Below, piece by piece: positions 24,590 through 38,400 of a stretch of 64,000 bases of DNA; position 1 is the first letter of the stretch; every line of letters starts with the position of its first letter. A program made the position numbers and the translations under genes. Source of the DNA: Hirsutella rhossiliensis (taxonomy: Eukaryota; Ascomycota; Sordariomycetes; Hypocreales; Ophiocordycipitaceae); the NCBI RefSeq assembly GCF_020360975.1, contig NW_025408678.1:1984001-2048000 (forward strand), in the 5' to 3' direction. The notes under the pieces were generated by a model that was not told the origin of the DNA, did no database searches, and saw nothing but the letters and a program-made list of their open reading frames with translations.

Positions 24590-26700
24590 TAAGAAGCTAA
24601 GAGGGTTATATATATATATATAAGAGTTATATTAGTAAAGGGGATTATTATAAGTAGGGAAGCGTATAAAGTATATATATATATATATATAAAAGGAAGA
24701 AAGAGGGTATAGCGAGAGGAATAAATAGTTATTAGAGCGCGCGGTTATTAGTTACTTTAGCCGGCCTCTATAGCGGTAAGGTCTTAGGCGTATTTAAGGG
24801 TTACGCTTAAATAGCTTCTTTTACTAGTTATTAATTAAGGAGCTATTTAATCTCCGCCCTTTTCTTTCCCTCTTTACTCTTTCTATTCTTCTTCTTCCTT
24901 TTCTTTTCTCTATCTTCTTTATTTCTCTAGACCGCTACTTCTTATCTTCTCCTTTTACGACTACCTCTTCTTCTTTATTATATCTTATAAGACCGCTAAA
25001 CTTAAAACTAAAGAGCTACTAGATATCGTTAACCTCTCTTTAACTACTCTTCTACGACCTTCCCTTATTACTACTACTCTTCTTACATAGAATTATTATA
25101 CTAAGGTCTTTCCTCTTTATATAAAGTACTTTTAAGTAACGACTATCTAACTTATTTAATCTCGCTTAGCTTATTCTAACCGTTTTCTTTTATAGATCTA
25201 TAGTTACTTTAAGACCTAGGTCTATAGTAAAAATAATATTAGTTACTAAGGGTTTCTAATTTATATAGAAATTGCCTTTTAGTTATAGGTTCTATTAAAA
25301 GCTCTTAGTATCGTTAGGATTAAAGCGCGCGGTCGCTCTCCTTACTCTTACTTTCTTAAGAGCATACTAAGTTAGTATAATTAAATCGTCTTCTATACCC
25401 TTTATTATAAACGTCGGCTAGTAACCTATATCCCTATAGAAATCGCTTATCTACGCGGATACTTCTTTTCTTAGCTTAGTTTAAGGTAATAAGAATACTC
25501 TTAAATAGTCCTAATTACTTTATATAGAACTTATAACTCTTGCCTTTATTAAGGGTATATTCGAACTTATTAGATAACTATAACTTCTACTTATAAGTAC
25601 GTTATATTTCCTTTTTACGAGTATATCTCTCTTTTAAGTACTATTAGCGGCTCTTACGCTAACTATATCTAGGATTTAACTAAGGCGCCCGTTTATAAAT
25701 AGCGGTACTTCCTTAGATACTATAGGGCTACTTACGACCTTAATAGATTCGCTAACTATATATATAGTTATAATTTCTATACTAAACTTAAGACTAATAA
25801 GTTTTATAATAAGTATATTAGTAACGAAACCGCCCCTTATCTTCTTTATAATATCCTTAATCCCTTTAGTCTTACTAAGGATTTAAAGGAAGGGGAGGAA
25901 ATTAACCTTACGCTAGTTTTACCTAAAAAGAGATTATATAGGTTTAATAAGCTCTCTCTTAAATAATAATTAGATAGTCTTTAAGTTCGCTTTATAATAG
26001 TCTATAGTAGGTTTACTAGGAGTAGGTAGCCTTATTTAGTCGCTATCTTTAGTAGTAGAAGTTTTTCTCTTAAGGTTATATATATTTAATCTAATAAGTC
26101 GAAAATATATTAAAATTTATCTTATAGGTATATTTATTTTCGCTATAATAGGTTTCCCCTTTTATAATAAAGAATAGATATCCTTATCTATAAAGTAAAA
26201 AATCCTATTTTTAAAAGAGGTAGGTAGTAAGAATATTTATTTTCTTACTTTATTATTTAATTATATCTTTATTTATCTTCTTTAAGGTAGTAGAGGGTAG
26301 GTTATTATTAAGGAAGGGTAGGAAATATTATCTTTATTTACTTAAGGAGCTTTAAGTAGAAAATTTAAAATAATAAGGTAGTAAGTAAGGCGCTTATAAA
26401 TATCTCGGCTACTATAGTCGTCCTTTAATTAAATAGTTAAACGGTGCTTTAGTTATTAGTTAGGTTCTAGCGTACTTCTTACGATAGTTATAGATTTTTA
26501 TTTTTACTACCTTTTCCTCCTTAGCTCCTTTTTACCTCCTCCTTTTCTTATTAGATTAATATCTTTAGGGCTCCTATATAAAGATCCTTTTTTACTTTAC
26601 TAAGTTATAGTAGCTAAACCTTAATCGTATACCTTAGGCCTTTCTTAGGTATTTATAGTCGCTCTTTTTCCTCTTCCTAGCTTTAATCCTTCTAAGGTTT
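24590..26700. other. RIP-mutated stretch inside the 14.5-kb gypsy, content not identified
   Basis: Lies between the integrase end and the extra minus-strand relic. It holds AT microsatellites (about 24612-24622 and 24675-24693). From about 24900 a plus-strand frame with mostly RIP-type stops can be followed in pieces. I could not tie it to any family, and the minus strand is no better. It may be non-coding 3' sequence or another nested element. Confidence 0.4.
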
Positions 26701-29294
26701 ATTAAGGAGTCGTTATAACTATAGTACTATCTAATCTAAGGCTTCTCTACTTAGTAGGAGTAGTAAATTATCTACTTTATTTATTATTTCTTCCTTCCTC
26801 CTCTTATCGAGAGTAATCTTATCTTAAAGTAACTAGTCGTCCTTAGTAAAGTACTACTAACCTTCCTTATCCTTTTTAAACTTCTTTAAATACTCTCTTA
26901 AGATTATCTTATTAAGCACGATTCTATTTAAAGTCTTAATCTTATATACCTTAGACTACTATAAGCGCGATACTACTTAAAAGGGACTATTATACCTTAT
27001 TTAATACTTAGCTTACCTCCCTAGATTATTTAATCGTTTTATATTAAATAGTAAAATAAGGTCTTTAGGTTATAAGCTTTCTTTCCTTATTATATACTTA
27101 TTAGCTTTATCTATCTTTTCTATTAATCGATTTTAATATCTTATTACTCTTTTCTTAGCTTCTTTTATATATTTTTCTTTCCTTTCTAAAACTTATACTT
27201 ATACTTTAAATAATTCTTCTTTTATCTTTACTTTATCTTAATCGATTAGTCGCTAAGTTAAGTATTCTACCTTAAGAGGTAGTACCGGTTCCTATTTATA
27301 TAGTAGGTAGAAAGCTAATATTCTATAAGACTCTTTAACTACTATTTAGTCTATAAGGATTACTTAGTTAAGGTATTTAATCTACTTACTCTTTTTCTTT
27401 ACTATTTTTATAAGTATTATTATTAACCTTTAGTACCCTTATTTTACTACCGCGTTTACCTTTAGATTATATACCGAAGTTTAGATAACTTTAACGCCTA
27501 TATCCTCTAGGATATACTTAAAGTCTTTCTTTATTTCGGGCCCTTTATCGATTATAGCGTATAGTATTACGCTATACCTATAAATAATAAAGAGTATAAA
27601 TTTAGTTATAGCTCTTATAGTAATTTCTTTAACTAAGGTTACTTCTACTTATTTAGTAAGGTCGTCTTATACTTCTATAAGGTATAAATACCTATAATTA
27701 GATAGTATATACTAGCTATCGAAGTAAATCTTACTTATAAGGTAGCTAGGCGTAGTCGCGGTTATAACTTCCTTAGGTCTCTTAGTTATAAAGTATTAGT
27801 ATTCTTTATAAGAAGAGATTATACTATAAATATCGTTCTAAAAGCTAGCCTACTAATACTTATTCTTTACGAACGTATATATAACTTATTATCCTTTATA
27901 TCTTATTTACGTATAGTACTTTATAATAATCCTTTTCTATTCTTTTAGGTCGTCTACGACTAATATAGGTCCCTTTTCTTTCTTCCTAAGGAGTCGCTAA
28001 AGCTTTTAATCTTTAATATAGAAATTTAGACTCTTTAGATATAGCTTCCTATAGTCTTATTTAAAAAGGCCCTCCAGCCGTTTTAACGTTTAAAGGAAGT
28101 CTATAATTATCCTCGATTCCTTTAAGTAGTCCCCTTATAGCTTAGTCCCTTATACTATATTTAAGTAGAAGTCTATAAATTCTTTAATATCGCCTTCTAT
28201 TTCCCTATCCAATATATTAGAAGGTCCTTTAAGCTTTCTTAAGAGTCTATTAGCTATACTATTCTTCTTACCTTTAATATATTATATAGTAAAGTTAAAG
28301 AGGAAAATATAGCTTATCTAGTAAGTTACTATAGCTCTAAGGACGTCTTTAAGGGTACCTTTTAGTTAATTAACTAGGACCTATACGTTAGTTTCTAAGA
28401 TAAAATATACGCTATATAGGTATATTCTTAGTCTCCTAAGCGCACTTAATATAGCCCTATACTCCCTCTTTATTATATTATATTTAGTTTCTACTAGTAA
28501 CTACGTTTTACTTTCGAACCTTATAGGGCGCCTCTTTCTATCGACGATTTATATTAAGACTGCCCCTTAGCCGAGCAAACTAGCATTATATATTAGAATA
28601 ATATCTCCTCTTCCTAGGCCGACGTTAAGGGATACTAGAAAGACTAGATTAGTAATAGCTTCCTTAAGGGCAGCTATTGCTTTTACTTATTTGTCTCCCT
28701 ATTCCTAATAGACTTCTTTCCTTAATAGGTCTATAAGGGGTTTTACTAAGACAGCGAACTATTTAATTTAGATTTAATAGTATCCTATAATACTAAGGAA
28801 AGCTCTAATATATATTATATTAAGGTATCTTATCTATTCCTTAATTTTAATAACTTTAGCTTTCATAAGGCACCTTCTATTTATTCTATAGATATAACTA
28901 ATAACTTCGGTTACTTACTAATAGAATTTTAATTTAGCCCCTATAATTATATAACTAAAGAGTTCGACGTTAACTAGGACTTTATTAAGGTTAATAAGGT
29001 ATTCGAAGATAAATCTCCTTACTCTTAGCGCTACCTCTTTATTATTATACGTTATATTAGGCCCCTTAATACTTATATTATCGAGGAAATTCCTATAAAT
29101 ATTCGGTATAAGGTCTTATAAGATTCTTTATATTATCCTTATAAATTAGCCGACTAAGTTTTTAGCCCCTTAAGGGAGTATATATATACGTAAGAGGCTA
29201 ATAAGTATCGCGAATATCGTTAAGTTATAGCTTTTAATATTAAGAGGGATCTAATTATAGCCTAAAAAAAGGTCTAGGAGGGAAAGGATCTTAT

Positions 29295-29991
29295 TATAAG
29301 AATATACCCTTATATTCCTATTTTACTATTATAAAGAAATAATAGGCATAGGGAGGCTTTATAGAATAAGCTAGTAAAAAGAGGCTCTATAATATAGTCT
29401 AAGGGAATAACCCTTAAAAGATAAAGACCTCTACTAGACATCTATACCTTCCTCTAGGAAACGCGGGTTAAGATAAGCCTATCCTTATAAACAAAAATAT
29501 ATATAAAATGCATAGGTTAATTATAAGCAGAACGGATACCCTATTGCCTATTTTAGCTTAGCGGTTCCGAAGATATCCGCGATACGAGAATAGGTAGGGC
29601 ATAGAACATTCTAGTTAAATCCACTACTTATACTAGAACCTATAGTCTTACGTTAACTATCACGCTATAATTAGACTACCTACTAAGTTAGGAAGATATA
29701 CTATAGATAGAGCTTTTTAAGTATTATAGAATATGCGAGAAAGCTAACTAATTAGTCTACTAGTAGCTAAGCAATAGTCTATAAAAGACAAAGGATTTCC
29801 CTAGGAGTAGTAGATAAAATAAGTAAGTTTATATATATCTTTTATAACGCTATTCTTTTAATATATTATTTAGCCCCTTATATATTCGTTATAATTTCCG
29901 GACGAAATCCTACCCTATACTCCTTCGACCGATCTTTCCGCTTACGTTATTAATTACCCGATTCTACGCTTATTGCTTATACCTTCTTATA
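29295..29991. repeat. 697-bp solo LTR inserted in the RT of the 14.5-kb gypsy, CTTAT duplication
   Basis: Flanked by CTTAT at 29290-29294 and 29992-29996. Inverted copy of 21762-22458. Removing it rejoins the RT reading frame (RDINLPLNIDEFSDYF before it, LLDLFLGYN after it on the minus strand), which proves it came later. Confidence 0.92.
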
Positions 29992-30866
29992 CTTATATAT
30001 TAAGAAGTAGTCGCTAAACTCGTCTATATTTAGCGGTAGGTTTATATCTCTTATTATAACGGTATTTATATACATAGCGGAATTAATTAGGCGTAGTCCT
30101 TTATCTTTCTTTACTACTAGGAAAAAGGGGTTCCTATAGGGCCCGTGCCCTTCTTTAAGGACTCTTATTTCTAGTTTAATTTTAAGGATATCGATAACTT
30201 TCTACTCTATCGCTTTTAGGATCGGGATTAAGGCTGCTTACTACGCCTTATATTCTATTATCCTAATAACCTATAAGGGGGCTATAGCTAGGTCGACTTT
30301 ACTTCTTTCTATAAAGTCCTAGGATAACGCTACGTCCTTATTAAATAGAATACTATTAAAGATCCGAATTTTTACCTTTATAAGAAAGCCCTTAAAATAT
30401 TCGTAAATTACTTTAAGTCTCTCTTATATTAGCCGCTTTCCTTTCTATATACTTAAGAATTTTCCTATTAAGTATTCTAGGTAAGGTCTAGGCTATATCT
30501 TATCTTTAATAGTATTTTATTTAGTCTTCTTTTAGTTAGGGTCCCCTTTTAGCGTTAAGCTATTTAATAAAGTATTATTAATAGGGTTAATCTTATTTAC
30601 TTTTCTTTTAAAGAGAGTATTAACTCTTAGATTATATAATCTAATAGGTCGTTTCCTCCCTATCTTAACTTTAACCTTCTAGATCTTTCTAAACTTCTTG
30701 CTAGCTCTAATAATATTTTTCTTAAATTCTCCTATAGCCTCTATAACTATAACTTTAATAATCTCTTTTATTATTTTAGATCTAATAGCTAGAATCGCCT
30801 TATCTCTTTTATCTATAATTAATTACTATCGTACTAGTACTATTAAGGGCTCGTTTACGCTAGTAT

Positions 30867-31434
30867 TATAAGGAACGGTATTCCTACGATAAATAAAGTA
30901 GCTATAATATACTCTCCCGATTATATAAGCTAATAAGTAGTATATTAATTATTAATAAAATCCTATATTATAGAGCAAGAATCGCCTATTAGTTTATATG
31001 TTTTTATATATTAAACGGGTTGCCGGTTATTATATAATCGGGAATCGAAGGAATAGAGCTAGCTTAGAATACTAGCTAAGACCTCTTAAGAACACCGGCA
31101 CGACTAACCTCCTTTAAACACGAATATTAGTAGAACTAAGACACTTCTAGATTTACTCGAGGTATCATAGAATTTCCTAGTCTTAGGGCTATACGGCAGC
31201 CTAAATCTAGTCCCAAAAGGTTCTTCCGTTTAGCTATAATTGTCTATATAAGATAGTATGTCCGCTAGTAGATAGATAGAGCATTATTAACTTTAATACC
31301 TCTTCTATATACTAATATACTACTAATAAATTCCGTTGAAAATCCTACCTTATACTCCTTCTTCCCCTCTATTATATAGTCTTACGTAATTCCTTAATTT
31401 CCTAAAATTCAGCTTTTACTTATATACCTTAAGA
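30867..31434. repeat. 568-bp insertion, probable solo LTR of a third family
   Basis: It interrupts the minus-strand gypsy polyprotein between protease and RT. AGTAT occurs at both borders (30862-30866 and 31435-31439). The segment is richer in CA/TG than its surroundings. Its right part shares the pattern AATCCTACC(T/C)TATACTCC with the 697-bp LTRs, suggesting a related LTR family. The termini (TATAAGG...CCTTAAGA) are not a clean TG/CA pair, so ends may be off by some bases. Confidence 0.55.
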
Positions 31435-34400
31435 AGTATAGGCTAGGTTAAGGACTTAGTTAGCGCCCCCTCTATAACTAAGGATCTTACCTCCTAGTAA
31501 GAGAATCTCGGCCGTTAGGGTGTCTATAAGGGGTTCTCTCTATAATTATTAGGTAGCTCCTAGGTTATCTTCTTTAACTTTTATTACTAAAGCCTTAAAA
31601 ACTTTTCTTAGGAGCTAGGTAGCTATTTCCTATATAGTCTCTTCGAGCTTTAGTCTTTTATATATATCTTTATTAACTATTAAGGTCGTAGTCTAAAAGG
31701 ATTTTACTATATCGACCTTATCCGGAAGCTCTTATTTAATAGCTCCTACCGCTAGCGTAACTACCTAAATAGTACCGATCTAATATTTAACCTATATATC
31801 GCCGTTCCTTAAGGAATAATTAAATAATATACGCGCGGCTCTAATAAATAGTATGCTTAAGATAAAGGGGACTAAGACTCTATCTAGCGTAATATAAAGA
31901 TAGATTAGTATCTAAGCTATACCTAGATAGAGATTAGTCTCTACCTTCCTAACTATATCTATAAGGGACCCAGTATACGCTATCGTTAATACTTTTATTA
32001 ATAGGATTTTAAGCCTATATACGTTTATATATCTTTTAGTAATAAGGTTTCCTTTAGACCTAGTATCGATTAAGGCGCTTAGAACTTTAGCTTTCTAGCT
32101 ACTAAGCCGTACTTAAATATAGGGTAGGTCTTATATATACTTAAGCGAGCGGAAGGGTATAAGGACCGTATTTATATATATTATAGGAATCGCTATAAGG
32201 TCCTTTAGAGTTATCTCCTAGTATCTTATTAAGAGTGCTACTTCCTATATAATAAATTCGTCCTTTATTAGTCTTATTATCTTTAGAGTTTATTAATTAG
32301 ATAGTCCTTAAGCTAGTTATATTATACTAATTATATTAGTTATAAACCTAACTTCCTTTAGTGCTTATTAAACTTTAAGGTACTTATAATCTAATTCTTT
32401 ATAAGTAAGGTAAGTAAGCTTAATCGGTTTAACCTAGTATTCTTTATCTTATTCTTTAACTTATACTAAAGCTACTATAAGTTTTCCTTATAGATATTTA
32501 AGGAGGAGTAAACTACTCTTTATATTATCTTCGGCTACTTTTATAACCGTTATTATAGCTCTATAAGGTCTTATATTACTCTCTACTTTCTCTAGGGTCT
32601 AGAATTTAGTGTTTTCTATACCTTAGGCTATATCTATATATCTCGTACTAAGCCTCTCGCTTAGTTAGGGAATAAAGTTAATTAGGTAATTTAAAGGGAT
32701 TAGGTTTCTTTTATATATAATTTCTTTAACGATTTTATCTATAAGTCTATTAAACTTCTTATCTAGATCTACTTTATATTTATAGTATATAAGGATAATC
32801 TTTAAGCTAGTTTTTACTATTCTCGTTATCTCGATTTCCTCTATATCCTCTTTAACTCTTTATCTTTTCCCTTTATAGGTATTAATCCCTATTATAGTTA
32901 TATAGATTATCTAATTATATATATCGCTTTATTATATATTATCTATAATTATAATAACTAATATCCTTCCTACTTCTTTTCTTATATCGCTTACTTTTAG
33001 ATTCCTTAGCTTCTACTTATATAGGCTTCCGTAGCTCTAGAACTAGTCTAGGAAACTAGATTCTCTTTTACTAGTAGCTTAATTTAGGTAAGATAGTATA
33101 ACTATAGCTTTAACCTATTTTATAAGTAGTAATATAAAGGAGTCTAGCTATATATCGACCTAGTATATAATAAGCCTTTAAATATATATACTTATTTAAG
33201 AAAACCTATTAGTAAGTACTAAGGGAATTACGCTTTTATTATCTTTTCTTTTAAGGTAAAGAGTCTTATTTACTACTTTATATATTATAAATCCGATCTT
33301 ATAGTCCTAAGAGTATACCTTATACTTATTAAGGTAGTATCCTTCTTTATTATAATAAAAGTATCTCTTAGGCCGGTTAAAAGTATTAACCTAAAACTAT
33401 ATATATTAATTAAATAGGTAGTAAAATCCGATAGTATTTACGCTACCTCCTTATCTATAACTTAAAGAGTAGCCTTTACTACTAATATATCTTTATTCCT
33501 TATTAAGCTAGTTAAATATCTACTCTTATTAGCGAGTAAGGTTAATCTTTATATCTTTAAAGGCTTTTATTAAGTTTAAGATCTCCTTTACGGGCTATCT
33601 AGGTTTCTTATCTATTTTCTTTAACTCTTTAAGAAGTTTTTCTTTGCCCTTATTAGATTTAGCTTCCTTTATTACTTCGTTAATTTCCTTAAAGAGCTAG
33701 TCTTTCTTTAGGTTCTTAAGCTTCTAATTATAGACTTTAGATACTATATCTCGTCGCTTAACGTCTTAGTAAGGTACTAAGTAGTTATTAATTATATAGA
33801 TAAGGCTTTTATATAGGAGTTTTAAGATAACTTTAGATATCTTTTTATTTCTCTCTATAATATTAATAATAAGCTCCTTTAGTATTATATAGTAGATAAA
33901 GTATAACTAGACTATAGATTCTTCCTAGCTATTAGGTTATACTTTATACTATAGGTATAAATAGAGACTAAGCTATTTTATAACTTCTATAATAGTCTTA
34001 GGCTTTTTAGTATTATAATAGTCTAAGCGGTCGTTAGTAGTTTCTAGTTATTTAATATTATATATATAGTAGTATTAAAGGAGTCTCTTTTTTACTTCTT
34101 CTTAAGTAAGTCCGTCTATAAGAATTTTAATAGTAAGGGCTTATATAAAGGAGATATAGACTTTAAGCTAGTCTATTTTATCCTTATTATAGATATAGTT
34201 AATATATATCTCTTATTTAAACTTCTTAAGGAATTTAGTTATATTTTTACCGTTAAATTTACTAATAAGTAAGAGTCGTAGTTAGTAGAGTCTTCCTATA
34301 AAGTTATCTTAGCTTCTAGTAAGTATATCTCTAAGTCTATTAGTAATCTTATTAATATCTACCTTAATTTTCTTTTTATTACTAGTAGTAGGATTAAATA

Positions 34401-35043
34401 ATCCCTTTTAACGGCTAGCGTTTCTAGATATAGTATGCCTATAGATTATAAGGTTATAAAATTTAAAGTTAGAGTTTTTAAAGTTAGAGGATATCTTATT
34501 ATAACTATCTTATTACTTACTTTCTTATCTATTAGCGGGAGGTAAGCGTTCTCTATAAGCTACTATATAAAGGAGAGCTAAGGTTAAGGTTATTAAGGTA
34601 TCCCTCGTTAGTACCTATATTAGTATTATTAGTATATATAGAAGTAAGAGGTCTTAGTAGGGTTCTAGAATAGTCTAGATTACGCTATCGTCGTTATTTA
34701 TATCTTTTAAAGTATTATATAAGGATCGTAGTTTCTTAACTAAGTCGCTAGTATTAGGCGTTATAAGGCCAATAATAAGAGCTCGGGGCTTTTTAGTATT
34801 AGCTTATTACTTTTCCTTTACTACTAGCAAAGGTATTATTTAATTATTTATTTCCTAGTAAGTATATTGCCTTATTAAGTCCCTAACTTTAGTTATTAAG
34901 GTAGTTACTACTTTAATTATTAAATCCCTAGATTTTATTTTTTCTAAATAGTACCGTTATCCTTTAAGTATTCTTAGCTTCGTAAAGCTACTTATCGCCG
35001 TATAAATAAAACGGAATAATACGTTTACGCCCTAGAGACTAGT

Positions 35044-35419
35044 TTTAACGGGGATAAGGGTATATACCTAAAGCACGCGTAGTATATAGTTAAGGATTAG
35101 CAAAGTAATTAACTATATAATTATTTAATCGTCGGTCCTATATATAGCTCTAAGGGTCTTAGGTTATAAATATAAGTCTTAGAGATTTCTTTACTCTATA
35201 CCTCTTTATCTTTACTAAAGTCGCGTAACTAGCGGCTTTTACTTTAAAAGGGAAAAACAAAAATTTAAATTAACCGTAATTAAGGAAGATACCTCCTTAG
35301 ATAATTAAGGTCTTTATAAATCCTTTAAGTATACTTAGAAGTAAGTTAGATAGGGAGTGCTAGGGGTCTTATCTCTTTAACGGGCTAATATCTATAGGGG
35401 TACGATCTTACCTATTAAA
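35044..35419 (-). repeat. 376-bp 5' LTR of the 14.5-kb gypsy
   Basis: Same length as 20891-21266 and about 94% identical by eye; followed outward by the TTAC duplication. Confidence 0.88.
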
Positions 35420-38400
35420 TTACTTAAGGAAAATACTAGGAAATACCGCTAATACGCTATACTACTATCGTATAATTATAAGGTTAAGATATTACTTAGG
35501 TAAAGCCTTAAGTAAGGTCTTACGCTCGCTATAGTATATATAAAAGATAGAGAACCCGCTAGATCTTAAGCGGGTAAAGAAGAATATAGATAGTTATTAC
35601 TACTCTTACTTTAACTTATAAGACTAGTAGCTAGTCTATATTTAACGCGCGTAATAATATATAGTAGCTAGTCTATATAATATGTTTTATTATATATAGT
35701 AGCTAGTTTATTTAATTACTTATTAAACCTATACTAGATCTAAGTAGGTAGCTAGGTTAAAGTACTAGCCCTATACTAAGGGACTAGTACTTAATAAATA
35801 GTAGTAATTCCTATTCCCTTAACTATTTATTCTCCTAAGGTCTATATCTAGTAAAATAGAAAATAAAGAATAGGGAAAGGGATAAGTTAACCCTAACCTA
35901 TAAACCCTAATATATTCTTAGGAAGAAAGCTCTTACTTATATACTAATAAATACTAGCTTCTTAATCTCTTTTTATAGAAGAAATACTTAGGGAACTCTA
36001 GATAAAGGTAGAACTTTAATATATTAAAGCTTAAGTAATATAGAGCTTTTATTAGCGGTTAGAAAGATACTTATTTCTAGGATATTTCCTATTAAGTTCC
36101 TATAAAAACGGAAGATAGCTAGATCGCTTACCTTAGTAATAAGAATAACGCTTAAAGGAATTAAGAGCGGAACTTCTATAATATAACTTACTAGCTTATT
36201 TAGCTAATCGTTAAGGCCTATAGGAATAAATTAATAACCTAGAATACGTTCTAGTAATAAGGTAATATTAACTATAAATAATAGAGCTATATAGAAATTA
36301 GTATAGTATAGCCTTCCCCGCCCTACCCTAACTACCTCTATTAAAAGGATAAAGCCTTAGAAGTTCGCTAAACCTTAATAACTAAAATAAGGAAGAACCT
36401 ATAAATAATACTACTACTAGTAATACGTTCGCGATAATAACCTTAGCGAACTAGCTAGTAAGCTTTATTATAGAAGAAACTCTTATAAGACTACTAGTAA
36501 AAGCTATAGTAAGAGAAACTAAGGATAATACTACTATAAACCCTCCTTAAGTACCCTTAGTATATATTAAACTAAAAGATATAGGGAAGTTTAACCCTAC
36601 TAGCCCCTTTAATATAATATTTAACGTCTTTAAAGAAACTAAGAAAATAATTATATATAGAAACGTCGATCGATTTATTAATTCCCTAAAGTAGGTAGCT
36701 ATTCGCGGACTAAAATACGCTAATAAACTAATAATACTAATCCTTAGCTTACTCCGCGGAACCGCTATTAAATAGTATTCTAGTAATCTAAGTAAATCTA
36801 ACTAAGCTATATATTATACCTTAGATTAAGGATATACCGCTTAGTATACTAAACTATAAAAACGCTTTACTATCTAGCTAAAAGTAGCGTTAAGATCTTT
36901 ATAAATAAAACGATTTACTACCTTAGATATTATAAATAGAGCCGACTTTTATAAATAGATATTAAAGCTCCGCTAAAAAGTAAAAGTAGCGCTATACTTA
37001 AAAGAGCACCTTATTATACTAGTCTATTAATAACTAAATATACTACTATAAGAATTATTCCGCCGACCTATTAGTTTAGAATTATTTAATACCTAGATTA
37101 ATAACTATAAGTAACTTATCCTATAGTTATAAACTAAGCTAATAGTTAGGTTATAAAGGAAGATAAGTAATATAGTAAAAGAACGCGTATAAGGTAGATT
37201 ACGTAAAACTAAGAACGAGACTATAGTAAACTCTACCCTATTTATAGCTAAACTAACTAGTTAAAAACCCTAGGAATAAGGATAATTCTAATAAAAAGGA
37301 AATATAACGACCGCGTTAAGATAGAATAATCTATACTAGGTAAATATAAGCTTAGTACTAAACTAGTTAACTAGTCCTTAAACCGGACTATAGCCTTAAG
37401 ATTCGAAACTAAAGGAGGGCTCTTAGGAAACCTTAATTATTATTAACCTTACCTATTAGCTTTAAGCGGTACTAACTAACGACTAAGGTAGGATATATCT
37501 TTCCTAGGAAATATAAAACTAGATCTTATTTACCTAAGATAAAGGGCTAAAAGATAAGGATACTACTACTAATATAAGAGAAGAAACTAAAGAAATAAAA
37601 GATAAGATCTTATTTATTCTTATTATAATAAAAGCGGAACTTATAGGACTAAGTAGTTCGCTTAGAATACTAAGGAACTAGCTAACTATAAGAGCGGCGC
37701 TATAAACCGAAATATTAGATCTAATAAAGCTATCTTAGTTTATATACGCTTAAATATCTATCTTTAAAACTAAAGGCCTAGACTAACTATTAAACGTATA
37801 TATAGACTTTAGTATAGCCCGCTTTATAATTAAGGAAGACTAGCTTAACTACTTTAACGATATAACCCTTAATATAACTTAATAGGTCCTACTATCTAGT
37901 ATAAGGAAAAGCTAAACTAAGGGTTAAGCGACTATAATAATTAATATCTTAGGGAAGTAAGGAATAAGATTTAAGGTTAGGTAATTTACTATCGGCGCCT
38001 GGGTAGTTTAGACCCTATATATAGGATTATTACTTAGATAAGATTTCTTAGTACTAAATAAAGTTAATATCTTAAACTCTAAGGGAATAATATTTATTAG
38101 CGTATATAGTAACCTAATAGTTATAGCTCGCTCGACCTAATAGGGCTATGCGATTTATTATTAAGTTACGTACTAAGCTAATATTAACGTCCTTATATAT
38201 TAAATAGAACGCCTATTAGTATAGATTAAGGACGTACTAAGGGATTATAACTTAGTATTCTTTCTAAGAGACTTATTATTAGCCTATAACTTAATCTAAG
38301 GTATAACTTTAGTTATAGCGGTTAATACTATTACTTACTACGTCCGATTTAAGAAAGGATAGTACTTAGGAATACTAGTAGACCTTAGTAACGAAATATA

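Larger units (their letters stand above)
20891..35419 (-). mobile_element. 14.5-kb Ty3/gypsy retrotransposon relic with nested solo LTRs
   Basis: Two 376-bp direct repeats (20891-21266 and 35044-35419) flanked by TTAC (20887-20890 and 35420-35423) delimit one insertion in the older gypsy. The minus strand reads Gag with a destroyed zinc knuckle (about 33366-33318) and protease at DTRSKG (DTGSKG before RIP, about 32060). RT has EGHGPYRNP and INSAMYIN (about 30150-30060). The frame is cut at 29991/29295 by a solo LTR, then resumes with LLDLFLGYN and DLIPNIYRNFLD...ISIKGP (to about 28700). RNase H and integrase follow, with integrase ending near 26750. Another 5.4 kb, including extra coding relics, precedes the 3' LTR. 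Subtracting nested pieces leaves about 12.5 kb, large for a fungal gypsy. LTR ends are TTTAA...TTAAA rather than TG...CA. Confidence 0.88.

Noticed and set aside
24606..24700. TA dinucleotide runs
   Set aside because: Simple microsatellites within RIP-mutated, AT-rich DNA; not evidence of an origin or centromere.
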